The notes: generated by a model not told the origin, from the sequence alone. Counted from the first letter of the stretch, positions 27,315 through 37,091 are shown. The stretch: 64,000 bases of DNA from Betaproteobacteria bacterium HGW-Betaproteobacteria-7 (GCA_002840765.1 PHCE01000002.1:496001-560000); one strand, 5' to 3'. Made by a program: numbers and translations.

Positions 27315-29467
27315 GGCGTTTCGTCGCGGCGGGCGGCGCCCTGGCGGCAGCGATCGGGGGCATCCTGTGGTTCCTCCTGCTGATGTCGACGGCGGCCGAC
27401 ACGGTCATCTTCTCGCGCAACTATCCGCTGCTGATCGCCCTCAACATCCTGCTCGCCGTCGGCATGGTCGGCCTGGTCGGCTGGCAACTGCGTTCCCTGT
27501 GGCGCGACTACCAGGCCCAGGTTTTCGGTTCCCGACTGAAGCTGCGCCTGATGCTGATGTTCGGCGTCATCGCCGTGCTCCCCGGGGCACTGGTGTACGG
27601 CGTCTCGGTGCAGTTCGTCACCCGTTCGATTGAAAGCTGGTTCGACGTACGCGTCGAAAAGGCGCTCGAATCCGGCCTGCAACTCGGCCGTTCTGCCCTC
27701 GATTCGCTGCTCGCCGATCTCGGTGACAAGGGCCGCAGCATGGCTGGCGAGTTGTCCGACATCCAGGAAGTGTCACGGCGTTCAGCGCTGCTGCGCCTGC
27801 GCGAGGAGCGCGGCGTGCAGTCGGTGGCACTGTTCTCGGTCGGCGGCCAGCTCTTGTCGAGCGCCACGGCCGATCTCAGCAGTCTATTGCCGGATCTGCC
27901 ATCGCCAGCGCAACTCAAGCAGGCACGCAGTTCGCAGGAGCTGAGCACGGTTGAGGGCGCCGGTGGCCAGTTGTTCCTGCGCGTCCTGGTGCCAGTCGCC
28001 GCCCGCGACATGTTCGAAGAGCCGCGCATCCTGCAGTTGATCAATCCAGTACCGGACAGCCTGGCGCACGATGCGGAGGCGGTGCAGGCGGTCTATCGCG
28101 ACTATCAGGAACTGCAGCTGGCACGCCAGGGACTGACCCGCATCTATGCCCTGACGCTGACCCTCACCATGCTGGTCGCTCTCTTCGGCGCCTTCGCCTT
28201 GGCCTACCTGATGGCCCGCCGGCTGGCGGCGCCGCTGTACATCCTGGCAGAGGGTACGCAGGCCGTCGCCCAGGGCGATTTCTCCCCGCGCCAGGCGGTA
28301 TATAGCGGTGACGAACTCGGCGTGCTCACTCAATCATTCAATCAGATGACCCGCCAGCTCGGCGAGGCGCGGCACGAAACGGAGCGCCATCGGGCCGAAC
28401 TGGAATCGGCGCGCGCCTATCTCGAATCCATTCTGGCCAACCTGTCGGCCGGCGTGCTGGTCTTCGACCGCAGTTTCGTGCTGCGGACGGTCAATGAAGG
28501 GGCGCGCACCATCCTCGTCGATGATTTCAGCGGCCTGCTCGGGCTGCCCCCGGAATCCTGGTCGCGCCAGCAGTCCTTCGGCGAATTCATCCGCCAGAAC
28601 TTCGCTGCCACCGACGATGCCGAATGGCAGGCCCAGCTTGAACTGGAGCGCGCCAACGGCATGCCGCAGGTGCTCCTGCTGCGCGGGTCGCGCCTGCCGA
28701 CGGCCAGTGGCGGCGGTGATGTGGTCGTCTTCGACGATGTCACCCGGCTGATTGCCGCCCAGCGCAGCGCTGCCTGGGGTGAGGTGGCGCGCCGCCTGGC
28801 CCATGAGATCAAGAATCCGCTGACGCCAATCCAGCTGTCGGCCGAACGCCTGCAATTCAAGCTGGCCGACAAGCTGATGCACGGCGATGCCGAGATGCTG
28901 GCGCGCGGCACGCAGACCATCATCAATCAGGTGCAGTCGATGAAGCGCATGGTCGACGATTTCCGCGACTATGCCCGCATGCCGGCGCCGGAAACGGCAC
29001 CGCTCGACCTTAATGCGCTGATTGGCGAAGTGCTCGGTTTGTACGAGAGTTCGGCCGCCGCCATCGAAGCGCGGCTGGCCGCCGATCTGCCGCCGGTGCT
29101 CGGCGATGCAACACAACTGCGGCAGATCATCCACAATCTGCTGCGCAACGCGCAGGATGCGCTGGAAGGCCGCAGCGACGGACAGATCGAGATTGTCACC
29201 GGGCTGGCCGGACGCTACGCCTGCCTGAGTATCGGCGACAATGGCCCGGGTTTTCCGCTCGACCTGCTGCCGCGCATCTTCGAGCCTTACGTCACCACCA
29301 AGACACGCGGTACCGGTCTCGGCCTGCCGATCGTCAAAAAGATCGTCGAGGAACACCTGGGTACCATTGAAATCAGCAACTCACCAACGGGCGGCGCACG
29401 AATCGACATTCGTCTGCCTTTGGTGAAGGAGGAGGAAGGCAAGCATGGCCATCATATTGGTCGTTGA
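27311..29467 (+). CDS. ntrY: NtrY-like sensor histidine kinase
   Basis: Membrane kinase of 718 residues. Three or four N-terminal helices (about 5-110) and a long extracytoplasmic or linker region are followed by a further helix (about 280-305), HAMP, a PAS domain (about 365-470), HisKA with the acceptor histidine in RRLAHEIKNPLTP and an HATPase (GDNGPGFP, GTGLGLPIVKK). Topology and motifs are those of NtrY, which signals nitrogen or redox state to NtrX. The start is GTG at 27311, overlapping the DUF4390 stop. It overlaps ntrX by 23 bp. Confidence 0.87.
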   Translation: MRRFVAAGGALAAAIGGILWFLLLMSTAADTVIFSRNYPLLIALNILLAVGMVGLVGWQLRSLWRDYQAQVFGSRLKLRLMLMFGVIAVLPGALVYGVSVQFVTRSIESWFDVRVEKALESGLQLGRSALDSLLADLGDKGRSMAGELSDIQEVSRRSALLRLREERGVQSVALFSVGGQLLSSATADLSSLLPDLPSPAQLKQARSSQELSTVEGAGGQLFLRVLVPVAARDMFEEPRILQLINPVPDSLAHDAEAVQAVYRDYQELQLARQGLTRIYALTLTLTMLVALFGAFALAYLMARRLAAPLYILAEGTQAVAQGDFSPRQAVYSGDELGVLTQSFNQMTRQLGEARHETERHRAELESARAYLESILANLSAGVLVFDRSFVLRTVNEGARTILVDDFSGLLGLPPESWSRQQSFGEFIRQNFAATDDAEWQAQLELERANGMPQVLLLRGSRLPTASGGGDVVVFDDVTRLIAAQRSAAWGEVARRLAHEIKNPLTPIQLSAERLQFKLADKLMHGDAEMLARGTQTIINQVQSMKRMVDDFRDYARMPAPETAPLDLNALIGEVLGLYESSAAAIEARLAADLPPVLGDATQLRQIIHNLLRNAQDALEGRSDGQIEIVTGLAGRYACLSIGDNGPGFPLDLLPRIFEPYVTTKTRGTGLGLPIVKKIVEEHLGTIEISNSPTGGARIDIRLPLVKEEEGKHGHHIGR

Positions 29468-30713
29468 TGACGAAGTCGGCATCCGGGAGCTGCTCTCGGA
29501 AATCCTGATTGATGAAGGCTACGACGTGCGTCTGGCCGAAAATGCCGGGGCGGCTCGCCGCCTGCGCAACGAATTGCGCCCGGATCTGGTGCTGCTCGAC
29601 ATCTGGATGCCGGACACCGACGGCATTTCGCTGCTCAAGGAATGGCATGCCGCCGGTCACCTGAACATGCCGGTGGTCATGATGTCAGGCCACGGGACCA
29701 TCGATACGGCGGTGGAAGCGACGCGCATCGGCGCCTTCGATTTCCTCGAGAAACCGATTGCCCTGCAGAAGCTGCTGGCCTCGGTACAGAAGGCACTCAA
29801 GCATGACACGCCGCCGCCGCGCCCGCCGCTGACCCTCGATGCCTTTGCCCGCTCGGCTTTCATCAAGGAATTCAAGCGCCGTCTCGAGCAAGCCGCGGCC
29901 AAGGCGCCGGTCCTGCTGCTCAAGGGGGCGACCGGTGGCATGGCCGAAATCTGCGCCCGCACCCTGCAGCCGCCGCGGGCGCCATGGCTGGATCTGTCGG
30001 CGGTGAGCAGCGCGCTAAACCAGGAAATGCTCGAGAAAATTGCCGGCGGCGTGCTCTTCGTTCCCGATCTGGCCGTGCTCGGCAAAATGCAGCAGATGAA
30101 TCTGGCTTTTGCCGTCACTCATCTCGATCGCCTCAACCTGCAATTGCTGGCAGCCACCGTGACCTCCTTGTCCACGCTCGGCGAGGCCGGCTGGGACAGC
30201 AAGCTGCTGGCCCGCCTCGGCGAGGTCTGGGTAGCCATGCCCTCGCTTGTCGGTCACGCCGATGAATTGCCGGAAATCGCCAGCCTGTTGCTGACCAACC
30301 TCGTCGAGCGTGGCGAAGTTCAGCCGCGCCGCTTTGCCACCGGCGCCCTCAATGCCCTGCGCACGCTGCCCTGGAAGCAGCGGCCGGAGGCCAGCTGGAC
30401 AGATCTATATGTGCTGGTGCGCAATCTGGCGTTGACGGCGCTGGAAGAGGAAATATCGGCTGAGGACGTCGGCCGGGTGATGCCGGCGGACGAGACGTCG
30501 ACCGACCGCGAACTGCTCTCCCTGCTGCCGCTCTTCGACCAGCCGTTGCGCGAGGCGCGCGATGCTTTCGAAAAACTTTACTTCGAACATCACCTGCGTT
30601 GCGAGGGGGGCAACATGACCAAGCTGGCCGATCGCTCCGGCCTCGAACGCACCCACCTGTACCGCAAGTTGAAGCAGCTGGATGTGCGGCTCGGCAAGCG
30701 CAACGAGGAGTAG
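29445..30713 (+). CDS. ntrX: NtrX-like response regulator with degenerate AAA+ domain
   Basis: Partner of the adjacent kinase, 422 residues. The receiver domain (1-120) has phospho-acceptor Asp52 in LVLLDIWMPDTDG. The central region (about 140-330) aligns in position with the sigma54-activator AAA+ domain but has lost its Walker A (the site reads LLKGATGGMAE), the GAFTGA sigma54 loop and the arginine fingers. The C-terminus keeps a Fis-type helix-turn-helix (MTKLADRSGLERTHLYRKLK). It can therefore probably bind DNA but not activate sigma54 by ATP hydrolysis. A strong AGGAGG ribosome-binding site precedes the ATG. The gene is intact, so this is divergence rather than decay. Confidence 0.85.
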   Translation: MAIILVVDDEVGIRELLSEILIDEGYDVRLAENAGAARRLRNELRPDLVLLDIWMPDTDGISLLKEWHAAGHLNMPVVMMSGHGTIDTAVEATRIGAFDFLEKPIALQKLLASVQKALKHDTPPPRPPLTLDAFARSAFIKEFKRRLEQAAAKAPVLLLKGATGGMAEICARTLQPPRAPWLDLSAVSSALNQEMLEKIAGGVLFVPDLAVLGKMQQMNLAFAVTHLDRLNLQLLAATVTSLSTLGEAGWDSKLLARLGEVWVAMPSLVGHADELPEIASLLLTNLVERGEVQPRRFATGALNALRTLPWKQRPEASWTDLYVLVRNLALTALEEEISAEDVGRVMPADETSTDRELLSLLPLFDQPLREARDAFEKLYFEHHLRCEGGNMTKLADRSGLERTHLYRKLKQLDVRLGKRNEE

Positions 30714-30727
30714 GGAGGGGGCCAGTC

Positions 30728-32161
30728 ATGAAAGTCATCATTCTCGGTGCCGGCCAGGTCGGCGCCAGCGTTGCCGAAGGACTGGTGTCCGAGGAAAACG
30801 ACATCACCATCGTCGATTTCGACGGTCCGCGCCTGAATCAGCTGCAGGACCGTCTCGATTTGCGCACCGTCGTCGGCAACGCGGCAACGCCGTCGGTGTT
30901 GCGCCTGGCTGGCGCCGAGGACGCCGACATGATCATCGCCGTGACCCAGAGCGACCAGGCCAACCTGGTCGCCTGCAAGCTGGCACAAAGCATCTTCAAT
31001 GTGCCGACACGCATCGCCCGCCTTCGCTCGCAAGACTTTCTGCAGGACGGCACACTGCTTGCCGCCGACAATTTCGCCGTCGATTTCGCCCTTTGTCCGG
31101 AGCAGGTGATCACCGACTACATCCGCCGCCTGATCGAATTTCCCGAAGCCCTGCAGGTACTCAGCTTCGCCCGCGGCCGGGTCAGTCTGGTGGCGGTGCG
31201 TGCCTATGAAGGCGGGGCCATGGTCGGCCAGCCGATCCGCACCCTGCGCGACCTGCTGCCGCTGGAGACCGACGCCCGCATCGCCGCCATCTTCCGCCGT
31301 GACCAGCCGGTCTTTCCCGAGGGCGATACCATCGTCGAGGCCGGTGATGAGGTCTTCCTGCTCGCCGCCGCCGAAGATATCCGGCCGGTGCTGCATCAGC
31401 TGCGGCGCATGGCCAGCCGGGTCGAGCGCATCATGATCGCCGGCGGCGGCAACATCGGCATGCGCCTGGCCAAGGCGCTCGAGGCGCACTACGAGATCAA
31501 GCTGATCGAAGGGCGCAAGGAGCGCGCCGAACTGCTGGCCAACGAACTGAACGACACCCTCGTTCTCTACGGCGACGCCACCGACGAGGACTTGCTGGAA
31601 CAGGAGAACATCGGCGAGATGGATCTCTTTCTCGCCGTCACCAACGACGACGAAGACAACATTATGGCCGGCAGCCTGGCCAAGCGCCTCGGCTGCAAGC
31701 GCGTCGTCGCCCTGATCAACCGCCGCGCCTACGCCGAGATGATCGAGGGCGGGCCGATCGACATCGGCATTTCACCGGCCCAGGTCTCCATCGGCACGCT
31801 GCTCGCCTACGTCCGCCACGGCGACGTGGCCGAAGTCCATTCGCTGCGTCGCGGTGCCGCCGAGGCGCTGGAGGTGGTTGCCCACGGTGACCGCAACACA
31901 TCGAAGATCGTCGGCCGGCGCATCGACGAGATCGACTGGCCAAAGGGCGTCACCGTCGCCGCCCTGGTGCGCAATTTCGACGAGGCCATCGTCGTCGGCC
32001 AGACCGACGACTGGACCTCAATCACCCGCTACGGCGAGGTGGTGATCGCGCACCACGATACGGTCATCGAAGCGGACGACCACGTGATCATCTTCTGCAC
32101 CCGCAAGAAGCTGGTGAAAAAGGTGGAGCAATTGTTCCAGGTCGGCTTCCACTTCCTCTAG
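30728..32161 (+). CDS. trkA: Trk potassium transporter NAD-binding subunit TrkA
   Basis: Peripheral regulatory subunit that binds NAD and gates TrkH. The 477 residues form two RCK units, each with an N-terminal Rossmann domain (VIILGAGQVGASVAEGL; IMIAGGGNIGMRLAKAL) and a TrkA_C domain. This duplicated form equals E. coli TrkA (458). The start is the ATG at 30728, which begins exactly at the first Rossmann strand; longer in-frame readings overlap ntrX. It lies 14 bp after ntrX and 10 bp before trkH. Confidence 0.95.
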   Translation: MKVIILGAGQVGASVAEGLVSEENDITIVDFDGPRLNQLQDRLDLRTVVGNAATPSVLRLAGAEDADMIIAVTQSDQANLVACKLAQSIFNVPTRIARLRSQDFLQDGTLLAADNFAVDFALCPEQVITDYIRRLIEFPEALQVLSFARGRVSLVAVRAYEGGAMVGQPIRTLRDLLPLETDARIAAIFRRDQPVFPEGDTIVEAGDEVFLLAAAEDIRPVLHQLRRMASRVERIMIAGGGNIGMRLAKALEAHYEIKLIEGRKERAELLANELNDTLVLYGDATDEDLLEQENIGEMDLFLAVTNDDEDNIMAGSLAKRLGCKRVVALINRRAYAEMIEGGPIDIGISPAQVSIGTLLAYVRHGDVAEVHSLRRGAAEALEVVAHGDRNTSKIVGRRIDEIDWPKGVTVAALVRNFDEAIVVGQTDDWTSITRYGEVVIAHHDTVIEADDHVIIFCTRKKLVKKVEQLFQVGFHFL

Positions 32162-32171
32162 GAGCCTCCAG

Positions 32172-33626
32172 GTGACCCGTTTCGCTCCCGTCCATCGTGC
32201 GCTCGGCCTGATCCTGATGCTCTTCGGGCTGACCCTGCTGGCACCGCTGGCGCTCGCCCATCTGGTCAACGATGGCGCACAGCGGGTGTTCGACGAGGTC
32301 TTCCTGCTCACCGTCCTCTGCGGCACCTTCCTCTGGTATCGCTACCGCAACTGCAAGCGCGATCTCAATGTGCGCGACGGCTTCCTGCTGGTGGTGCTGG
32401 TGTGGACGGTGCTGCCGGCCTTTGCCGCGCTGCCCTTCATGCTGCATCTGGAGATGACGCATACGGACGCCTATTTTGAGGCCGTCTCCGGCCTGACGGC
32501 GACCGGGGCGACGATCATTCCCGGTCTTGACCAGCTGCCGATGTCGATCAACCTGTGGCGCCACCTGATGCAGTGGCTGGGCGGCATGGGCCTGATCGTG
32601 CTCGCTGTCGCCATCCTGCCGCTGCTCGGCATCGGTGGCCGGCAGATGTTGCAGGCGGAAATACCGGGGCCGATGAAGGATTCGAAGATGACGCCGCGCG
32701 TCGCCGAGACGGCCAAGGGCCTGTGGTTCATCTACTTCGCCATCACCATCGCCTGCATCGTCGCCTACCGCTGGGCCGGCATGGGCTGGTTCGATGCCGT
32801 CTGCCATGCCTTTACGACGGTATCGCTGGGCGGCTTCTCGACGCACGATGCCAGCCTCGGCTATTTCAATTCGGTGGCCATCGAATGGATCTGCATCGCC
32901 TTCATGGTGTTTTCCGGCATCAACTACGCCACCCACTTCGTCGCCATCAGCGGCCGCTCGCCCTGGGCTTACGCCCGCGATCCGGAGGCTGGCTGGTTCG
33001 TCGCCGTGCTCGCCGTCAGCGTCATCATCCTGGCCAACTACATCTGGAAGGACGGCGTCTACGAGGACGTGTCCACGGCACTGCGCTACACCGTCTTCAA
33101 CGTCATCTCGGTAGCGACGACGACCGGTTATTCGACCACCGACTACGGCCTGTGGCCGATGTTCGCCGGCCTGTGGATGTTGTTCCTGTGCAGTTTCGCC
33201 ACCAGTGCCGGGTCCACCGGCGGCGGCATCAAGATGATGCGGGCGCTGCTGCTTTACAAACAGGTCTATCGCGAACTGGTCCGCGCCATGCACCCGGCGG
33301 TCGTCTACAACGTCCGCCTGGGCGGCCAGACGGCGCCGCAGTCGGTGCTTTTCGCCGTGCTCGCCTTCGGCTTCGTATACATGGTCAGCATCGTCTCGCT
33401 GACCCTGGTCCTTGCCTTCACCGGACTCGACATTGTCACCGCCTTTTCGGCGGTGGTTGCCAGCGTCAACAACACCGGTCCCGGCCTCGGCCTGGTCGGG
33501 CCGTCGACCACCTACCAGGTGCTCGAGGATTTCCAGACCTGGATCTGCACCTTTGCCATGTTGCTCGGCCGGCTGGAAATCTTCACCCTGCTGGTTGTCC
33601 TCACTCCCGCCTTCTGGCGCAAGTGA
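32172..33626 (+). CDS. trkH: Trk potassium uptake channel TrkH
   Basis: Inner-membrane K+ channel subunit of 484 residues. Four selectivity-filter repeats are visible around SGLTATGAT, TTVSLGGFST, SVATTTGYST and SVNNTGPGLG, each ending a pore helix. The ribosome-binding site AGGAG precedes the GTG start. It is the partner of TrkA upstream. A strong hairpin 10 bp after the stop probably ends the transcript. Confidence 0.95.
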   Translation: MTRFAPVHRALGLILMLFGLTLLAPLALAHLVNDGAQRVFDEVFLLTVLCGTFLWYRYRNCKRDLNVRDGFLLVVLVWTVLPAFAALPFMLHLEMTHTDAYFEAVSGLTATGATIIPGLDQLPMSINLWRHLMQWLGGMGLIVLAVAILPLLGIGGRQMLQAEIPGPMKDSKMTPRVAETAKGLWFIYFAITIACIVAYRWAGMGWFDAVCHAFTTVSLGGFSTHDASLGYFNSVAIEWICIAFMVFSGINYATHFVAISGRSPWAYARDPEAGWFVAVLAVSVIILANYIWKDGVYEDVSTALRYTVFNVISVATTTGYSTTDYGLWPMFAGLWMLFLCSFATSAGSTGGGIKMMRALLLYKQVYRELVRAMHPAVVYNVRLGGQTAPQSVLFAVLAFGFVYMVSIVSLTLVLAFTGLDIVTAFSAVVASVNNTGPGLGLVGPSTTYQVLEDFQTWICTFAMLLGRLEIFTLLVVLTPAFWRK

Positions 33627-33635
33627 CCTGCGGGC

Positions 33636-33668
33636 CGGAAAGGCGGATAATTCCGCCTTTCCGATTTT
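33636..33668 (+). terminator. Intrinsic terminator after trkH
   Basis: An 11 bp perfect stem (CGGAAAGGCGG at 33636-33646 with CCGCCTTTCCG at 33653-33663), loop ATAATT, followed by ATTTTC. It separates trkH from hemE, although the T-run is short, so some read-through into hemE is possible. Confidence 0.7.
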
Positions 33669-33683
33669 CAGGTGGAGTCCGAC

Positions 33684-34751
33684 GTGAGCCGACCCAAGAA
33701 CGATACTTTCCTGCGCGCCCTGCTCAAGGAGCCGACGGACTACACGCCGCTCTGGCTGATGCGTCAGGCCGGTCGTTATCTCCCCGAATATTGCGAGACG
33801 CGCAAACGAGCTGGCAATTTCCTCAATCTCTGCAAGTCGCCGACCATGGCCTGCGAGGTCACGCTGCAGCCGCTGGCGCGCTATGACCTCGACGCTGCCA
33901 TCCTGTTTTCCGACATCCTCACCGTGCCCGATGCCATGGGCCTCGGCCTGTACTTCGCCGAAGGCGAGGGGCCGCGTTTCGAACGGCCGCTGCGCGAGGA
34001 ATGGGCGATCAACAACCTGACGGCGCCGGATCCGTACGAGCATCTCGGCTACGTCATGGACGCAGTCAGCGAAATCCGTCGTGCCCTGGACAACTCAGTG
34101 CCGCTGATCGGCTTCTCCGGTAGCCCGTACACGCTCGCCTGCTACATGGTCGAAGGCCAGGGTTCGAGCGATTTTCGCCATATCAAGGGCATGCTCTACA
34201 ACCGTCCGGACCTGCTGCACCGCATCCTGTCGGTGACCGCCGATTCGGTGACCAGCTACCTGAACGCGCAGATTGATTCCGGCGCCCAGGCGGTGATGAT
34301 TTTCGATACCTGGGGCGGCTCGCTGTCCAATGCCGCCTATGAGGAATTCTCGCTGGCCTACATGCAGCGTATCGTTTCCGGCCTGAGGAAAGAGAAGGAC
34401 GGCCAGCGTATCCCCTGCATCGTGTTCACCAAGAATGGCGGCCTCTGGCTGGAGAAGATCGCTGCCATCGGGTGCGATGCAGTCGGCCTCGACTGGACGA
34501 TTGACATCGGCGAGGCCCGTCGGCGGGTGGGTGACAAGGTTGCCCTGCAGGGCAACCTCGACCCAAACGTGCTCTTCGCGGCGCCGGAAATCGTTGCCGC
34601 CGAAGCGAGGAAGGTCCTCGACAGCTATGGGCCGGGCAATACCGGCCACGTTTTCAACCTCGGTCACGGCATTTCGCAATTCACACCGCCGGAAAGTGTC
34701 ACCGCCCTGGTCGAAACCGTCCATGGCCACAGCCGTCTATTGCGAAAGTAA
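33684..34751 (+). CDS. hemE: Uroporphyrinogen decarboxylase
   Basis: Converts uroporphyrinogen III to coproporphyrinogen III in heme synthesis. The 355 residues contain the family signatures [15 protein letters not shown] (about 23-37) and [15 protein letters not shown] prefer the GTG at 33684 over a GTG at 33672: it has GGTGGAG 7 bp upstream and gives [13 protein letters not shown], aligned with the E. coli N-terminus, at almost the same length (354). An intrinsic terminator follows. Its neighbour downstream is priA, across a DnaA-box-bearing intergenic region. Confidence 0.95.
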   Translation: MSRPKNDTFLRALLKEPTDYTPLWLMRQAGRYLPEYCETRKRAGNFLNLCKSPTMACEVTLQPLARYDLDAAILFSDILTVPDAMGLGLYFAEGEGPRFERPLREEWAINNLTAPDPYEHLGYVMDAVSEIRRALDNSVPLIGFSGSPYTLACYMVEGQGSSDFRHIKGMLYNRPDLLHRILSVTADSVTSYLNAQIDSGAQAVMIFDTWGGSLSNAAYEEFSLAYMQRIVSGLRKEKDGQRIPCIVFTKNGGLWLEKIAAIGCDAVGLDWTIDIGEARRRVGDKVALQGNLDPNVLFAAPEIVAAEARKVLDSYGPGNTGHVFNLGHGISQFTPPESVTALVETVHGHSRLLRK

Positions 34752-34779
34752 TATATATAAGCGCGGAATAAAGTCCGAC

Positions 34780-34980
34780 TTATGCACAGATTTGGGTCAT
34801 CGGATAAGGAAAACCGGCGAATTTGTCTTGACAGCCGGTTCCTTTTTTAAATTGTTGAAAACAAAGGGTTTGTTAATTTGCTCAATATTTCGGCAAAGTG
34901 ACAGATTTCTTTAATCGGCGCCATTTGCCGCCAGTCCGAGCAAGAAATCCACAAAGTTATCCACAGATTTTGTGGGTAAC
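34780..34980. promoter_or_regulatory. Cluster of DnaA-box-like sequences between hemE and priA
   Basis: This 299 bp intergenic stretch (34752-35050) is clearly richer in A+T than its surroundings. It holds TTATGCACA (34780-34788), AAATCCACA (34945-34953), the perfect DnaA box TTATCCACA (34957-34965) and, inverted six bases on, TGTGGGTAA (34971-34979). The last two form 10 bp inverted arms GTTATCCACA/TGTGGGTAAC. Two GATC sites follow before priA. The cluster could be a replication origin element, a DnaA titration site or a DnaA-controlled promoter for priA. Confidence 0.55.
34806..34848 (+). terminator. Intrinsic terminator after hemE
   Basis: The stem AACCGGC/GCCGGTT (34812-34818 with 34834-34840) is extended by AAGG/CCTT around a two-base bulge and followed by a run of six T. 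It sits 55 bp after the hemE stop and would end the hemE transcript. Confidence 0.75.
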
Positions 34981-35050
34981 TCGAAAAACCCTATTAACTA
35001 CCGGGTTTTCGCCCGAATCCGGAGATCCGGCGGCTAACGTCGGCTGATCA

Positions 35051-37036
35051 ATGCCCGTCCTTCGCGTTGCCCTCGACCTGCCATTGCATCGCCTGTTCGA
35101 CTACGTCGCCCCGCCGGAGACGGTGGCGGAAGATGTCGGCCGTCGTGTCCGGGTACCCTTCGGCCGCAGCGAGAAGATCGGCGTCATCGTCGACATCGTC
35201 GATAGCGGCGACTGGCCGGTCGAACAGCTGAAACCGGCCAGCGAAATCCTCCGCGATCTGCCGCCACTGCCGGTCAGCTTCTTCGCCCTTTGCTCGTTTT
35301 CCAGCACTTACTATCAGGCGCCGCTCGGCGAAGTCGTACTGCAGGCGCTACCGGCCGGACTCAAGCGCAGCGATCCGCCGACCCGCCGGAAAATCCGTCA
35401 GTTGGCTCCCGGCCAGCCGCCCGTTTTGCCTGAGTTGACTGCCGAGCAGGCGGTGGCTGTTGCCGCCATCGAGCCGGCTGCAGGATTCGCCGCCCATCTG
35501 CTGCATGGGGTCACCGGCAGCGGCAAGACCGAGGTCTACCTGCGCCTGGTCGAGCGGGCGCTGGAAACGGGCCGCCAGGCTTTGCTGCTGGTCCCGGAAA
35601 TCAACCTGACACCACAGCTGGAAGAGCGGGTGCGCGCCCGTTTTCCGCAGCGGACAGTGGTCGCCCTGCACAGCGAACTGGCCGAGGCGGCGCGTGAGCG
35701 CAATTGGCGGGCCGCATTTTCCGGCGAGGCCGACATCGTCCTCGGCACCCGGCTGGCCATTTTCACGCCGCTGCCGCGTCTCGGGCTGATCATCATCGAT
35801 GAGGAGCACGATGCTTCGTTCAAGCAGCAGGACGGCATGCGCTACTCGGCACGCGACGTCGCCGTGGTCCGTGCTCGCCAGGCCGGCGTGCCGATCGTCC
35901 TCGGCTCGGCGACCCCGTCGCTGGAAACCTGGGCCAATGCGCATGGCGGCCGCTACGGCCTGCTGACCTTGAACGAGCGGGCCAACCGGCAGGCGACGCT
36001 GCCGCAGATCCGTATTCTCGACACGCGCCGCCTGCCCTTGCAGGAAGGGGTCAGCAAGGTGCTGGTCGAGGGCATCCGCCAGCGTCTGCAACGCGGTGAG
36101 CAGAGCCTGGTCTTCCTCAACCGCCGCGGCTACGCACCGGTGCTCGCCTGTCCGGCCTGCGGCTGGGTGTCGCGCTGTCACCGTTGCGCCGCCAACCTGG
36201 TGCTGCATCAGGCTGACCGCCGTCTGCGCTGCCATCATTGCGGCTTGGAAAATCGCGTACCGAAGGCTTGCCCGACCTGCGGCAACCAGGACATCCATCC
36301 TTATGGCCGCGGCACCCAGCGCGTCGAGGAGTGGCTGCAGGGCGAGTTTCCCGAGGCGCGCATTCTGCGCGTGGACCGCGATTCAGTGAAGAGTCGCAGG
36401 CAGTGGGAGACGATGCTTGAACGCATCCACGGTGGCGAAGCCGAGATTCTGGTTGGCACCCAGATGCTGGCCAAGGGCCACGATTTTCCGAAACTCACGC
36501 TGGTCGGCGTGCTCGGCGCCGATTCGGCCCTCTATTCCGCCGACTGGCGCGCCCCGGAGCGTCTGTTTGCCCAGTTGATGCAGGTCGCCGGGCGGGCCGG
36601 CCGAGCTGAACTGAAGGGCGAAGTGGTGATCCAGACCCAGTACCCGGATCATCCGCTGTTCGCTTCCCTGGTCGCCCATGACTATGCCGGGTTCGCCGCC
36701 GGTCAGCTCAAGGAGCGCGAACAGGCCGGCTTCCCGCCTTATGCCTTCCAGGCCGTGCTGCGCGCCGAAGCACCGCAGATGGCCGATGCCATCGCCTTCC
36801 TCAAGGCGGCGGCCGGCCTGCCAGCGATCGGCGAACATGAGCAGGTCATGCTCTACGATCCGGTACCGATGCGCATGGCCCGCCTGGCCAGCCTCGAGCG
36901 CGGCCAGTTGCTCGCCGAGTCGATGTCGCGCCCGGCCCTGCAGGCATTTCTGCCGCTCTGGCGGGAGGCAATCGAAGGTATCAAGGCGCCCTCAAAGCTG
37001 CGCTGGCATCTTGAGGTTGATCCGCTCGAGTTCTGA
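35051..37036 (+). CDS. priA: Primosomal protein N' (replication restart helicase PriA)
   Basis: DNA helicase that reloads the replisome at stalled forks. The 661 residues contain a 3'-DNA-binding domain (1-100), helicase core with Walker A GVTGSGKTEVY (about 155-165) and DEEH box, and the eight-cysteine zinc module CPACGWVSRCHRC...CHHCG...CPTCG (about 372-415). It is shorter than E. coli PriA (732), mainly in the N-terminal and linker regions, which is common in betaproteobacteria. The hemE-priA order is shared with other betaproteobacteria. Confidence 0.95.
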   Translation: MPVLRVALDLPLHRLFDYVAPPETVAEDVGRRVRVPFGRSEKIGVIVDIVDSGDWPVEQLKPASEILRDLPPLPVSFFALCSFSSTYYQAPLGEVVLQALPAGLKRSDPPTRRKIRQLAPGQPPVLPELTAEQAVAVAAIEPAAGFAAHLLHGVTGSGKTEVYLRLVERALETGRQALLLVPEINLTPQLEERVRARFPQRTVVALHSELAEAARERNWRAAFSGEADIVLGTRLAIFTPLPRLGLIIIDEEHDASFKQQDGMRYSARDVAVVRARQAGVPIVLGSATPSLETWANAHGGRYGLLTLNERANRQATLPQIRILDTRRLPLQEGVSKVLVEGIRQRLQRGEQSLVFLNRRGYAPVLACPACGWVSRCHRCAANLVLHQADRRLRCHHCGLENRVPKACPTCGNQDIHPYGRGTQRVEEWLQGEFPEARILRVDRDSVKSRRQWETMLERIHGGEAEILVGTQMLAKGHDFPKLTLVGVLGADSALYSADWRAPERLFAQLMQVAGRAGRAELKGEVVIQTQYPDHPLFASLVAHDYAGFAAGQLKEREQAGFPPYAFQAVLRAEAPQMADAIAFLKAAAGLPAIGEHEQVMLYDPVPMRMARLASLERGQLLAESMSRPALQAFLPLWREAIEGIKAPSKLRWHLEVDPLEF

Positions 37037-37091
37037 ACGTCCGGCACGGGCTTTGCAGTGAGGTGTTCCCGAACCACGAGAGGAGCACATC

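Noticed and set aside
32081..32086. CACGTG within trkA as a parS site
   Set aside because: The arms do not match; only the six-base core is shared.
32088..34043. A 651-codon open frame antisense to trkH and hemE
   Set aside because: Crosses two well-identified genes and a terminator and lacks any recognisable domain.
34828..34833. TTGACA between hemE and priA as a -35 box
   Set aside because: It lies in the loop of the hemE terminator and has no acceptable -10 box 16-18 bp downstream.
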